A DNA stretch of 64,000 bases from AP-15 sp963716115 (GTDB lineage Bacteria; Pseudomonadota; Alphaproteobacteria; ATCC43930; CGMCC-115725). The notes under the pieces were generated by a model. That model searched no databases and was not told the DNA's origin. It was given only the letters and a program-made list of their open reading frames with translations. Positions within the stretch are counted from its first letter, which is position 1; the number at the start of each line of letters is the position of its first letter. Shown here piece after piece: positions 45,691 through 54,619 of this stretch. Location of the stretch: assembly GCA_963716115.1 (NCBI GenBank), contig CAVQSZ010000009.1:62001-126000 (forward strand). The letters are read 5' to 3'. Both the position numbers and the translations under genes were made by a program.

Positions 45691-46743
45691 TCATTTGCCG
45701 GCCATTGCCAGCGCCCGCGGCTCGTCGGCGAAGGCCGGCATGACCTCGCGGGCGAAGCGGCGCAGGCTCTCGCGCCCGCGCGCCCCGCCGCCCGAGCCGC
45801 CGCCGTTGACGAGAACATAGCCGGCCCCGGCGCGACGCAGCTCGTCGAGCTTTCCGGCGATGTCGTCGGGGCTGCCGTACATGGCGCTCCTCTCGTTGAC
45901 GATGCGCGGGTCGCCGTCGGCGCGGTCGGGCCCGCCGTGCACCGTGCCGTCGGGCCGGGTCGCGAGCTTCAATTGGCGCACCCGGTTGGCCAGCCGCCGC
46001 TCCATCGCGGCCTCCCGCTCGGCGGCGCTGTCGGCGACAAAGAAGGCGCGCGTCACCCCGACCTGCATCGGGTCGAACCGGCGGCCCTGCGCCTCGACCT
46101 CGGATTTGTAGACCGCGATATTGGCGGCGACATCCTCGGGCGAGGCGTATTGGCCGAGCAGCAGGCTGTATCCCTGCGCCGCGACCCGGCGGATCGAGCG
46201 CTCGCCGCCGGCCCCCATCCAGATCGGCGGGTGCGGCTGCTGCGCGGTCGGCGGCTCGACCACGACATTGTCGAAGGCCCAGTATTTGCCGCGGTGGGAA
46301 AACGGCTGGTCGGCGGTCCATGCCCTGACCACCACGTCGAGGCATTCGTCGAAGCGCGCGTCGGCCTCCTCCATCGGCACGCAGAAGCCGGCGAACTCGT
46401 TGTAGCGATAGCCCTTGCCGACGCCGAAATCGAGCCGGCCGCCGGACAAGAGGTCGAGCGTGGCCGCCTGCTCGGCCAGCAGCACCGGGTTGTGCCACGG
46501 CAGCACGATCACCGCCGTGCCGAGCCGCAGCCGGCGGGTGCGGGCGCCGAGCCAGGTCAACAGGTTGAGCGTCGCCGAAACCTGGCCATAGCCGGTGAAA
46601 TGGTGCTCGACGACAAAGGTGCCGTGAAAGCCGAGCGCCTCGGCCTCGATATTGTATTCGATAAAGTCGCGGAACCCCTCGCTGCTGTCGAATTCCGCGC
46701 CGCCGCGCCGCGCCGCCGCGCTGCCGAACAGGCCGAACTGCAT
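45691..46743 (-). CDS. LLM-class flavin-dependent oxidoreductase
   Basis: The 350-residue protein is a luciferase-like monooxygenase (TIM barrel, FMN/F420-type). Seen are EALGFHGTFVVEHHFTGYG near residue 35, RLRLGTAVIVLPWHNPVLLA near residue 70, DLLSGGRLDFGVGKGYRYNE near residue 98 and PPIWMGAGGERSIR near residue 172. The substrate is unknown. It follows truA after 89 bases on the same strand. Confidence 0.86.
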   Translation of the reverse strand: MQFGLFGSAAARRGGAEFDSSEGFRDFIEYNIEAEALGFHGTFVVEHHFTGYGQVSATLNLLTWLGARTRRLRLGTAVIVLPWHNPVLLAEQAATLDLLSGGRLDFGVGKGYRYNEFAGFCVPMEEADARFDECLDVVVRAWTADQPFSHRGKYWAFDNVVVEPPTAQQPHPPIWMGAGGERSIRRVAAQGYSLLLGQYASPEDVAANIAVYKSEVEAQGRRFDPMQVGVTRAFFVADSAAEREAAMERRLANRVRQLKLATRPDGTVHGGPDRADGDPRIVNERSAMYGSPDDIAGKLDELRRAGAGYVLVNGGGSGGGARGRESLRRFAREVMPAFADEPRALAMAGK

Positions 46744-46832
46744 TGCCCTTGCGTCCTTCCGCGATCAACCCGGCGGCGACATTACGGCCTGCCGGACGAT
46801 GTTCAAAATGCCGTCATTTGATCGCCGGCATA

Positions 46833-47597
46833 TCAGCCCGGCATGCCCGAGGCGGTGTCGGGGTAACGCACCTCGATCAGGCAGAGGCCCTGGGGGGGCG
46901 CGGTCGGGCCGCCGGCGCGGCGGTCGCGGGCGGCGAGCGCGCGGGCCATGTCGTCGGGCCGCCAGCTTCCGAGCCCGACCAGCTTCAATGTGCCGGCCAT
47001 GTTGCGCACCTGATGGTGCAGAAACGAGCGCGCCCGCGCCTCGATATGGATTTCCTCGCCCTCCCGCCAAAGGTCGAGCGCGTCGAGCGTCTTCAACGGC
47101 GAGCGCGCCTGGCACAGCGAGTCGCGAAAAGTCGAGAAGTCGTGGTGGCCGATCAGATGCCGCGCGCCCTCGGCCATCGCCGCGAGATCGAGCGGCGGCG
47201 CCACATGCCAGACCCGGCCGCGCTCGAGCGCCGGCGGCGCCCGCCGGTTCAGAATGCGGTAGAGATACACGCGGGCGGTCGCCGACAGCCGCGCGTCGAA
47301 GCCTTCCGGGGCAAGGCCGGCGGCGATCACGCTGATCGCGGCGGGGCGCAGATGATGGTTGACCGCGCTGCGCAGCACCTCGGGCGAAGCCGGCCGGGCG
47401 AGGTCGACATGCGCGCACTGGCGCAGCGCGTGCACGCCGGCGTCGGTGCGGCCGGCCCCGCGCACCGCAGCCCGCTCGCCGCAAAACCGCTCGATCGCGG
47501 TTTCGAGCGCCTGCTGCACCGAGAGCCCGTTCGCCTGGCGCTGCCAGCCGCAGAGCCCGGCCCCGTCATACTCGATCGTCAATCTGTAGCGGGGCAT
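46833..47597 (-). CDS. truA: tRNA pseudouridine(38-40) synthase
   Basis: TruA makes pseudouridine in the tRNA anticodon stem. The 254-residue product has LTIEYDGAGLCGWQRQANG at the start, the catalytic Asp in GAGRTDAGVHALRQCAHVDL near residue 52, and HHQVRNMAGTLKLVGLG near residue 204. Length is normal. It overlaps fmt by 19 bases; def-fmt-truA form one unit. Confidence 0.95.
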   Translation of the reverse strand: MPRYRLTIEYDGAGLCGWQRQANGLSVQQALETAIERFCGERAAVRGAGRTDAGVHALRQCAHVDLARPASPEVLRSAVNHHLRPAAISVIAAGLAPEGFDARLSATARVYLYRILNRRAPPALERGRVWHVAPPLDLAAMAEGARHLIGHHDFSTFRDSLCQARSPLKTLDALDLWREGEEIHIEARARSFLHHQVRNMAGTLKLVGLGSWRPDDMARALAARDRRAGGPTAPPQGLCLIEVRYPDTASGMPG

Positions 47598-48515
47598 GGC
47601 AGCACCGTCCCGGCCGGGACCGCAAACCCGCGCAGAAAGGCGGGCGCGTCGAGCGCCGCCCGCCCCGGCCGCTGCAATCGCAGCAGCCGCAACGCGCCCT
47701 CGCCGCAGGCGATCGCCAGACCGTCATCGATCGCCGTGCCCGGTGCCGCCGCCGCGCCCGGCCGCGCCGTCGCGGCGATCACCCGCACGCGCTCGCCGGC
47801 GATCTCGACAAAGGCCCCCGGCCACGGGTCGAATGCCCGCACCCGCCGCTCCAGCTCGGCCGCCGGCAGCCGCCAGTCGAGCCGACCCTCCTCGCGCCGC
47901 AGCTTGGGCGCATAGGTGACGCCGTCGCGCGGCTGCGGCCGCGGCGTCAGCGCGCCGCGGGCGGCCGCGTCGAGCGCAGCGAGGACCACGCGGGCCCCCA
48001 GCGCGGCCAGCTTGTCGGAGAGGTCCGGGGCGGTTTGGCCCGGCTCGATCGGCAAGCTCTGCTGCATCAGGATCGGGCCGGTGTCGAGCCCTTCCTCGAT
48101 CTGCATGATCGTGATCCCGGTCTCGCGGTCGCCGGCGAGGAGCGCGCGCTGGATCGGCGCCGCGCCGCGCCAGCGCGGCAGCAGCGAGGCGTGCACGTTG
48201 AGACAACCAAGACGCGGCGCCGCAAGAATTGGCGGCGGCAGGATCAAGCCATAGGCGGCGACAACCGCGGCGTCGGCGCCGAGTGCTGTGAACGCGGCCT
48301 GCGCCTCGGCGCTGCGCGAGGCTCGTCGGGGAGCGCACCGCGAGGCCGCGCCGCTCGGCCAGCAATTGGGTCGGCGAGGGCTGCAGCCGATGGCCGCGGC
48401 CGGCCGGGCGCGGCGGCTGGGTGTAGACCGCCAGGATCGCGTGCCCGGCCTCGATCAGCCCGGCAAGGATCGTCGCGGCGAAGACCGGCGTGCCCATGAA
48501 GACGAGGCGGAGCAC
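47579..48515 (-). CDS. fmt: methionyl-tRNA formyltransferase (one frameshift)
   Basis: Fmt formylates initiator Met-tRNA. The N-terminal LRLVFMGTPVFAATILAGLI, the catalytic block LNVHASLLPRWRGAAPIQRA with GDRETGITIMQIEEGLDTGP, and the C-terminal domain (YAPKLRREEGRLDWRLPAAE) are present. One extra base at about 48317 breaks the frame near residue 66; corrected length is 311 residues. The start is the GTG at 48515, 16 bases after the def stop. Confidence 0.93.
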
Positions 48516-48531
48516 GCTGTTTCGGCCGATG

Positions 48532-49056
48532 TCAGGCGGCGGCGGGGACCCGGCCGCGCTTGGTCTTGGCAAGCTTGCGCAGAATGATCCCGCGCTTGAC
48601 CAGCGAGAGGTGGTCGACGAAGAGCACGCCGTCGAGATGCTCGATCTCGTGCTGCAGGCAGGTGGCGAGCAGCTCCGTCGCGTGCATCTCGCGGATCTCG
48701 TTCTGGTAGTCGAGGTAGCGCAGGCGGATCTCGGCCGGGCGGGTCACATCGGCGTAGTGCTCGGGCAGCGACAGGCAGCCCTCGTTCTGGGTCGCCAGCT
48801 CCGGCGAACGCCACAGGATCTCGGGGTTGGCGAGCTTCAAGGGCTGCGGCTTCTCGCCCTCGCGGGCGACATCGAGGACGATGACCCGGCTCGACGCGCC
48901 GACCTGCGGGCCGGCGAGGCCGATGCCGATTGCGCGGTACATCGTCTCCAGCATGTCGTCGAGCAGCCGCCGGACCCTGGCGTCGACCGCGGCAACGGGT
49001 CGCGCCTTGATCTTGAGGCGCGGATCGGGGGCGGTGATGATCGGGAGCAGAGCCAT
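48532..49056 (-). CDS. def: peptide deformylase
   Basis: Def removes the N-formyl group from new proteins. The 174-residue metalloenzyme has motif 1 as GIGLAGPQVGA (Gly in place of the usual second Ala), motif 2 as EGCLSLPE with the Cys ligand, and motif 3 as QHEIEHLDGVLF with the two His ligands. Length is normal. It heads def-fmt-truA. Confidence 0.95.
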   Translation of the reverse strand: MALLPIITAPDPRLKIKARPVAAVDARVRRLLDDMLETMYRAIGIGLAGPQVGASSRVIVLDVAREGEKPQPLKLANPEILWRSPELATQNEGCLSLPEHYADVTRPAEIRLRYLDYQNEIREMHATELLATCLQHEIEHLDGVLFVDHLSLVKRGIILRKLAKTKRGRVPAAA

Positions 49057-49115
49057 CGGAGTCGGGCTCTAGGTAAGACGAGCCCGGCTTTGCGTCAATA
49101 AGCCGGGGCTGGCCC

Positions 49116-49529
49116 TCATATGCCCAGGAGCCGCACCGTCGACGCGTAAAGACCGTGTCGGGCAGCCGCTGCGGCGAACGCTTCGTCGGCGGTGACCAGT
49201 GTCGCACGCTCCGCCACCGCCGCGGCGAGGTAGAGGCTGTCGTAGGCGGTCTGGTCAAGGTCGAAGGCCAGGGCCTGGGCGCGCGCGACGTAGGCGGCTG
49301 TCGGCAGCAGCTCGATCGGAGCGGCTTGGATCGAGGTCAAGGCAGCGCCGGCGAGATCGCGCGTCAAAAGCCCACGTCGCGCCTTTGTCCAGAGAACATT
49401 GGCGCATTCGACCATGAGCAGGTCCGGCGCCGCCAGAGGCTCCGCCAGCAGCAGCGCCGCGGCCGCTTCCGACCCGTCCTCCTCGATCACCCATTTCAGC
49501 GCGACGCTGGCGTCGACGATGACTGTCAT
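49116..49529 (-). CDS. VapC-type PIN-domain toxin
   Basis: The 137-residue PIN RNase has the acidic residues in IVDASVALKWVIEEDG, MVECANVLWTKARRG, LDQTAYDSLYLAAAV and LVTADEAFAAAA. Such toxins cleave tRNA or rRNA. The ATG at 49529 overlaps the antitoxin stop by four bases. All four acidic positions are kept, so it is probably active. Confidence 0.87.
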   Translation of the reverse strand: MTVIVDASVALKWVIEEDGSEAAAALLLAEPLAAPDLLMVECANVLWTKARRGLLTRDLAGAALTSIQAAPIELLPTAAYVARAQALAFDLDQTAYDSLYLAAAVAERATLVTADEAFAAAAARHGLYASTVRLLGI

Positions 49530-49765
49530 GCCTTGTCTCGGGCGCGGTCGCGCCTCAGATCGTCCAGGGTCGACGGCCCTTCGAGGCGACCAATGATCCG
49601 GCGGACCTCGGTCAGCCGTCGCGCCGCAGCTTCGCGCTCCATTCCGACCGCCCTGGTCAGCGCGCGGCGGGCCTGCTCCTCCATCGAGGTGCCGCAGGCG
49701 GCGGCGCGAGAGCGCAGCGCCTCGATCACTGCGGCGTCGAGGTTGCGGATCACGATCTGGCCCAT
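49526..49765 (-). CDS. FitA/VapB-type antitoxin
   Basis: The 79-residue protein has a ribbon-helix-helix start (MGQIVIRNLDAAVIEALRSR, with AAACGTSMEEQARRALTRAV), the FitA pattern, and a charged C-terminal tail that should bind the PIN toxin. Alternative ATG codons at 49780 and 49804 extend the N-terminus without family support. Confidence 0.82.
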   Translation of the reverse strand: MGQIVIRNLDAAVIEALRSRAAACGTSMEEQARRALTRAVGMEREAAARRLTEVRRIIGRLEGPSTLDDLRRDRARDKA

Positions 49766-49828
49766 TTCTCGTTGATACATCGAGTGCGATATCGATGCAA
49801 TCACGCGGCCGGGCGCCGGCCGGGCCGG

Positions 49829-50584
49829 TCAGATCGCGGTGTAGCCGCCGTCGACGAGCAGGTCGCTGCCGGTGACGAAGCTCGCGGCGTCGCTGGCGAG
49901 AAACACCGCCGCCTGCGCCAGCTCCTCCGGCCGGCCCAGGCGCTGGGTCAAATGCTTGACCCCCAGCTTCTCGCGGGCTTCGGCGAAGGAGCCGTAGCGT
50001 TTCAAGGTCCGCTGGGTCTCGACCGCGCCGGGCGAGAGCGCGTTGGCGCGGATGTTCTGGGCGGCGTGATCGATCGCGATCACCTTGGCGAGCTGAATGA
50101 GGGCGCCCTTGGTCGCGCAATAGGCGGCGCGCCCGGCGCTGCCGACGCGGCCGAGCTGCGAGGCGATGAAGATGATCGAGCCGCCGCCGCCCTCGATCAT
50201 GTAGGGGATCGCGGCCTTGCTGAGGAGGAAGGCGCCGGTCAGGTTGATGTCGACGACCATCCGCCATTCGGCGAGCGGGGTGTCGACGACAGTGCCGCCG
50301 GGATCGTGCGGCGCCGCACCGCTGACCAGGATGTCGAGCCGCCCCAGCGCGCCGCGCGCGGCGGCGGTCGCGGCGCGAACCTCGGCCTCGTCGGCGACGT
50401 TGCAGCGGCTGGCGATGCTTTTGCCGCCGGCCGCAGCGACGAGGCGGGCGGTCTCCTCGGCCCCGGCGGCGTCGATATCGACGCAGGCGACCGATGCGCC
50501 GGCCTCGGCGAAGGCGACAGCGATGGCGCGGCAGATCCCGCCGCCGGCGCCGGTGATCAGGGCCGCTTTCCCGGAGAGGTTCAT
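49829..50584 (-). CDS. SDR-family oxidoreductase
   Basis: The 251-residue Rossmann protein has the cofactor loop TGAGGGICRAIAVAFAEAG (GIC in place of GIG), the DI pair for NAD preference (CVDIDAAG), the catalytic Ser in IIFIASQLGRVGSAGR, the YCATKGAL motif and the C-terminal VDGGYTAI. It is likely a sugar or polyol dehydrogenase because it follows a second SDR and a sugar ABC transporter on the same strand. Confidence 0.87.
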   Translation of the reverse strand: MNLSGKAALITGAGGGICRAIAVAFAEAGASVACVDIDAAGAEETARLVAAAGGKSIASRCNVADEAEVRAATAAARGALGRLDILVSGAAPHDPGGTVVDTPLAEWRMVVDINLTGAFLLSKAAIPYMIEGGGGSIIFIASQLGRVGSAGRAAYCATKGALIQLAKVIAIDHAAQNIRANALSPGAVETQRTLKRYGSFAEAREKLGVKHLTQRLGRPEELAQAAVFLASDAASFVTGSDLLVDGGYTAI

Positions 50585-50604
50585 CGCGCGGGCTCCCTTC
50601 GACC

Positions 50605-51363
50605 TCACAACATGACCGTGCCGCCGTCGACGGCGATGGTCTGCCCGGTGACGAAGGCGCTGGCGTCCGACAGGAGCCACGCCATCGTGCCGGTCAGGTC
50701 GGCCGGCATCAGGTTGCGCTGGATCGTCTGGCTGGTCTTGATCGTCTGCAGCGCGCGGTCGAGCTTGTCGCCGAAGAACTCGCTGGTGCCTTCGGTCAGC
50801 ACCGCGCTCGGCGCCAAGGCATTGACCCGGATGCGGTCGCGCCCGAGCTCGCGCGCCAGGCCCCGCGTCAGCCCGATCACCGCGGCCTTCGAGGCGGTGT
50901 AGTGCAGGCCGTAGGGCATGCCGTAGGTCGCCGCCAGGGAGGCGATGTTGACGATGCTGCCGCCGCCCGCCTGCCGCATCGCCGGCACCGCCGCCTTGCA
51001 GCAGTTCCAGATGCCCTTGACGTTGACCGCCATGCAGGCATCCCACTCGGCCTCGGCGATCGCGTCGAACCGGCCGCCATGGAGCGCGCCGTAGAGTGCT
51101 GCATTGTTGATCAGCCCGTCGACCCGGCCGAACGCCGCCAGCCCGGCCGCGACCATCGCCGCCGCCGAGGCGGCGTCGGTCACGTCGAGCGAAACCGCCA
51201 AGCCCCTGCCGCCGGCCGCGGTCACCAGGTCGAGGGTCGCCGCGCAATCGTTGACGTCGCCGGCGACGATATCGGCGCCCGCGGCGGCGAGATGCTTGGC
51301 GAATTCCTGGCCGAGCCCGCGGGCCGCCCCGGTGACGAGGACGACCCTGCCGTCGAATTCCAT
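50605..51363 (-). CDS. SDR-family oxidoreductase
   Basis: The 252-residue protein has TGAARGLGQEFAKHLAAAG, the NNAALYGAL block, the catalytic Ser in SIVNIASLAATYG, YTASKAAVIGL and the C-terminal VDGGTVML. It belongs to the same operon as the ABC transporter, whose ATPase gene stops eight bases upstream. It may act in series with the other SDR on the imported sugar; the substrate is not known. Confidence 0.87.
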   Translation of the reverse strand: MEFDGRVVLVTGAARGLGQEFAKHLAAAGADIVAGDVNDCAATLDLVTAAGGRGLAVSLDVTDAASAAAMVAAGLAAFGRVDGLINNAALYGALHGGRFDAIAEAEWDACMAVNVKGIWNCCKAAVPAMRQAGGGSIVNIASLAATYGMPYGLHYTASKAAVIGLTRGLARELGRDRIRVNALAPSAVLTEGTSEFFGDKLDRALQTIKTSQTIQRNLMPADLTGTMAWLLSDASAFVTGQTIAVDGGTVML

Positions 51364-51370
51364 CGCCGGG

Positions 51371-52468
51371 TCAGATCACCTGCTCGGTGCGGGGGTCGAT
51401 CAGGTGCATCTGGTTGAGGTCGGCGATCAGGCGCATCTCCTCGCCGACCGTGCCGGCGGCGTTGGGCTCGACGCGGCCGCACACCTCGGTGCCGTCGACG
51501 ACGAAATAGACCATCGTCTCCATGCCCATCGGCTCGACCACGTCGAGCCGCGCATCGAAGGGCGCGAGGCCCGGCTTCATTTCGGCGCGCGCCTCGGTGA
51601 TGTGCTCCGGGCGCAGCCCGAAGGTCAGCTCGCTGCCGACGCGCGAGCGGTAGCGCGCCTCGTGCGACGCCGGGACCGGGAAGGAGAGCCAATCGGAAAG
51701 CCGCACGCTGAGCCCGCTGCCGTTCTGGACCAGCCGGCACGGCAGCAAATTCATCGTCGGCGAGCCGATGAAGCCGGCGACGAACTGGGTCCGCGGCGTG
51801 TGATAGACCTCGAACGGCGTGCCGATCTGATCGATCCGGCCGGCGTTCATGACGACCACCCGATCGGCGAGGGTCATCGCCTCGATCTGGTCGTGGGTGA
51901 CGTAGACGGTCGTCGTCGTGACCTTCTGATGCACCTTCTTGATCTCGGTGCGCATCTGCACGCGCAATTTGGCGTCGAGGTTGGAGAGCGGCTCGTCGAA
52001 CAGGAAGACCTTGGGGTTGCGCACGATCGCGCGACCCATCGCGACCCGCTGGCGCTGCCCGCCCGAGAGCTGCTTGGGGCGGCGGCCGAGCAATTCGGTG
52101 ATGTCGAGGATGCGGGCGGCGGCCTGCACGCGCTCGTTGATCTCGGGCTTCGGGAACTTCTTCAGCCGCAGGCCGAAGGACATGTTCTCGAACACCGTCA
52201 TGTGCGGGTAGAGCGCGTAGTTCTGGAACACCATCGCGATGTCCCGGTCCTTCGGCGGCACGTCGTTGACCAGCTGGTCGCCGATGTAGATCTCGCCCGA
52301 GGTCGCCTCCTCGAGGCCGGCGATCATCCGCAAGGTCGTGCTCTTGCCGCAGCCCGACGGGCCGACCAGCACGATGAACTCGCGGTCGGCGATGTCGAGG
52401 TCGATGCCCTGAACGGCGGGGGTCTTGTCGAAGTTTTTGACGATGTTACGGAGCGCCACCTGCGCCAT
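51371..52468 (-). CDS. sugar ABC transporter ATP-binding protein (UgpC/MalK type)
   Basis: The 365-residue ATPase has Walker A VGPSGCGKSTTLRMIAG, the signature QLSGGQRQRVAMGRAI, Walker B VFLFDEPLSNLDAKLR and an H-loop VYVTHDQIEAMTLADR, then the C-terminal regulatory OB-fold (TFGLRPEHITEA). It is the CUT1 carbohydrate type. It lies six bases after the permease stop. Confidence 0.93.
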   Translation of the reverse strand: MAQVALRNIVKNFDKTPAVQGIDLDIADREFIVLVGPSGCGKSTTLRMIAGLEEATSGEIYIGDQLVNDVPPKDRDIAMVFQNYALYPHMTVFENMSFGLRLKKFPKPEINERVQAAARILDITELLGRRPKQLSGGQRQRVAMGRAIVRNPKVFLFDEPLSNLDAKLRVQMRTEIKKVHQKVTTTTVYVTHDQIEAMTLADRVVVMNAGRIDQIGTPFEVYHTPRTQFVAGFIGSPTMNLLPCRLVQNGSGLSVRLSDWLSFPVPASHEARYRSRVGSELTFGLRPEHITEARAEMKPGLAPFDARLDVVEPMGMETMVYFVVDGTEVCGRVEPNAAGTVGEEMRLIADLNQMHLIDPRTEQVI

Positions 52469-52473
52469 GCTGG

Positions 52474-53391
52474 TTACCCTTTCGTCGCGCCGGCGGTCAG
52501 GCCGGAGATGTAATAATCCATCAGGAAGGCATAGATGATCAATGGCGGCGCAGCGCCCAGCAACGCGCCGGTCATGATCTGGCCCCACGCATACACGTCG
52601 CCGCGGATCAGCGTGGTGACGATGCCGACCGGCAGCACGAGCTGGTCGGCCGAGGTCGTGAAGGCGAGCGGGTAGAGGAAGTTCGCCCACGAGACGGTGA
52701 AGGTGAAGATCATCGCCGCGATGATCCCCGGGATCGCCACCGGGATGAAGATGCGGGTCAGCATCTGGAGATAGCCGGCCCCGTCGATCAGCGCCGCCTC
52801 GTCGAGCTCCTTGGGGATGCTGGAAAAATACCCGATCATCAGCCAGGTGGCAAACGGCACGGTCAGGGTCGGGTAGAGGATGATCAGCACCCACCAATGG
52901 TTGATCAGCTCGATCCCGGTCTTGTCGTGGATGAAGGCGAAGGTCTTGAACAGCGGGATGAACAGCAGCGATTCCGGGATCAGGTAGGTCAGGAAGACGC
53001 CGGTCGCCAACGTCGCCGAGCCCCAGAAGCGCATCCGTGCGAGCGCGAAGGCGGCGAAGATGCTGACCACCATCGTGATCGTGACGACGCAGACCGACAC
53101 GAGCGCCGAGTTGCGGAAGAAGATCAGGAACTGGTTCTGCGACAACAGCTCGATGTAGTTCGAGAGCGTCGGGTTGAACACCCACCACGGGTTGGTCGCG
53201 GCCGAGATCTCGGCGCTCGTTTTGAGCGACGTGATCAGCATGTAGACGGGCGGCGTCAAAAAGAAGATCACGAACAGGATCAGGAAGAAGTAGGACCAGA
53301 ACAGCGCCTTGCGCCGCCCGCGCGAGATGCTGCCAATCGGGCCGCGGCCGAGCTTGCCCGCCGCTTCCGCCGTCGCCGTTGTCATGGTCAT
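52474..53391 (-). CDS. sugar ABC transporter permease (MalG type)
   Basis: The 305-residue membrane protein has six helices and the EAA loop DEAALIDGAGYLQMLTRIF near residue 195 that couples to the ATPase. The ATG at 53391 overlaps the stop of the other permease (ATGA). The sugar is unknown. Confidence 0.91.
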   Translation of the reverse strand: MTMTTATAEAAGKLGRGPIGSISRGRRKALFWSYFFLILFVIFFLTPPVYMLITSLKTSAEISAATNPWWVFNPTLSNYIELLSQNQFLIFFRNSALVSVCVVTITMVVSIFAAFALARMRFWGSATLATGVFLTYLIPESLLFIPLFKTFAFIHDKTGIELINHWWVLIILYPTLTVPFATWLMIGYFSSIPKELDEAALIDGAGYLQMLTRIFIPVAIPGIIAAMIFTFTVSWANFLYPLAFTTSADQLVLPVGIVTTLIRGDVYAWGQIMTGALLGAAPPLIIYAFLMDYYISGLTAGATKG

Positions 53392-54317
53392 GCCTCGTTG
53401 CCGCGGCGGCGCACGTTGCGCAGGATGAAAAACGCCGCGATCGCCAGGATCGGGGCCATGAACAGCGACACCGACGCGCCGAGCGGGATGTCGTTGCCCC
53501 AGATCGCCAAGGTGAAGGCCCAGGTGGCGAAGACGTGGGTCTGGTCGACCGGCCCGCCATTGGTCAGGATCTTGACGATGTCGAAGTTGGCGAAGGTGAC
53601 GATCAGCGAGAACAGCGCGGTGATCTGGATGATGTTCCGCATCATCGGCAGGTTGATGTACCAAATCTTCTGCAGCCAGTTGGCGCCGTCGATCGCCGCG
53701 GCCTCGTGCAACTGGTCGGGCACCGATTTGAGCGCCGCCAGGTACATGATCATAAAGAACGGCGAGCCGACCCAGACATTGACCAGGATCACGCAGAACC
53801 GCGCCCAGTACGGGTTGCCGAGCCAGGCCACCTGCGGCAGGCCGAGATGGGCGAGGATCCAGTTGAAGGCGCTGTAGGAGGGGTCGAACAGCCACAGCCA
53901 GGCGAGCGTCGACATCGCCGGCGGGATGACCCAGGGGATCAGCAGCATGCCGCGCCATTTGCGCTGGCCGTGGGTCGGCAGGTTGTGCACGAAATGGGCC
54001 ACGATAAAGCCGACCACCGCCTTGAAGATTACCGCGGTTACCGCGAACAGCAGCGACTGCTCGACCACCATCCAGAAGGTGTTGCGCTTGAACAGAAACA
54101 AAAAATTCCCGAAGCCGACGAAGTGCTGCATCGACTTGTTCAGGGTGGCGAGGTGAACCGAGTACAAGGCCGGGTAGACCACCAGGCAGGCGACGATCAT
54201 GATCAACGGCAGGGTCATGAAAAATGCGATCGTCGACTTGCGACGCGCGAATTTCTTGAGCGTCAAACCCCGGTCGGCCGCCGGAATGCGGAGATCGCGG
54301 GCTACGACATCGGCCAT
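53388..54317 (-). CDS. sugar ABC transporter permease (MalF type)
   Basis: The 309-residue membrane protein has six helices, the first at FFMTLPLIMIVACLVVYPAL, and the EAA loop HEAAAIDGANWLQKIWYINL. AAGGAG precedes the ATG. It is the first gene of the operon; the solute-binding protein gene that usually heads such operons is absent, and the next gene upstream is clcA. Confidence 0.91.
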   Translation of the reverse strand: MADVVARDLRIPAADRGLTLKKFARRKSTIAFFMTLPLIMIVACLVVYPALYSVHLATLNKSMQHFVGFGNFLFLFKRNTFWMVVEQSLLFAVTAVIFKAVVGFIVAHFVHNLPTHGQRKWRGMLLIPWVIPPAMSTLAWLWLFDPSYSAFNWILAHLGLPQVAWLGNPYWARFCVILVNVWVGSPFFMIMYLAALKSVPDQLHEAAAIDGANWLQKIWYINLPMMRNIIQITALFSLIVTFANFDIVKILTNGGPVDQTHVFATWAFTLAIWGNDIPLGASVSLFMAPILAIAAFFILRNVRRRGNEA

Positions 54318-54535
54318 CCTAAGCTCCTTGATACGACGCCGGCGGGCGCGCCGCCGCCGTCGAAAGCTGGTGGGTGGTCTGGTTCACTCTACCGCGGCGG
54401 CCGCAGCCGCCCTGTCACATCCGCGTGAGCAGCCGCGCGCGCGTGCGACGCGTCGCGACGATCTCTACCACGGTCCGGACGGTGCGACACATTCATCTTC
54501 CTCGGGCTCGGGGGACGGCGGCCGCCGACCCAATC

Positions 54536-54573
54536 TTAACCGCAGCTTAACCAAAATCTTAACCTAAGCTTAA
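54536..54573. promoter_or_regulatory. two CtrA-type boxes (TTAA-N7-TTAA)
   Basis: TTAA occurs at 54536, 54547, 54559 and 54570. The first and second, and the third and fourth, are each separated by exactly seven bases, the spacing of the CtrA consensus TTAA-N7-TTAA; all four are followed by C. They lie 220-250 bases upstream of the sugar permease operon (reverse strand). The rest of the gap 54318-54619 shows no gene. Confidence 0.65.
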
Positions 54574-54619
54574 CACCGAACTGCGCCCATTGTAGCGCAG
54601 CCATGCGAAATTGTGTCAT

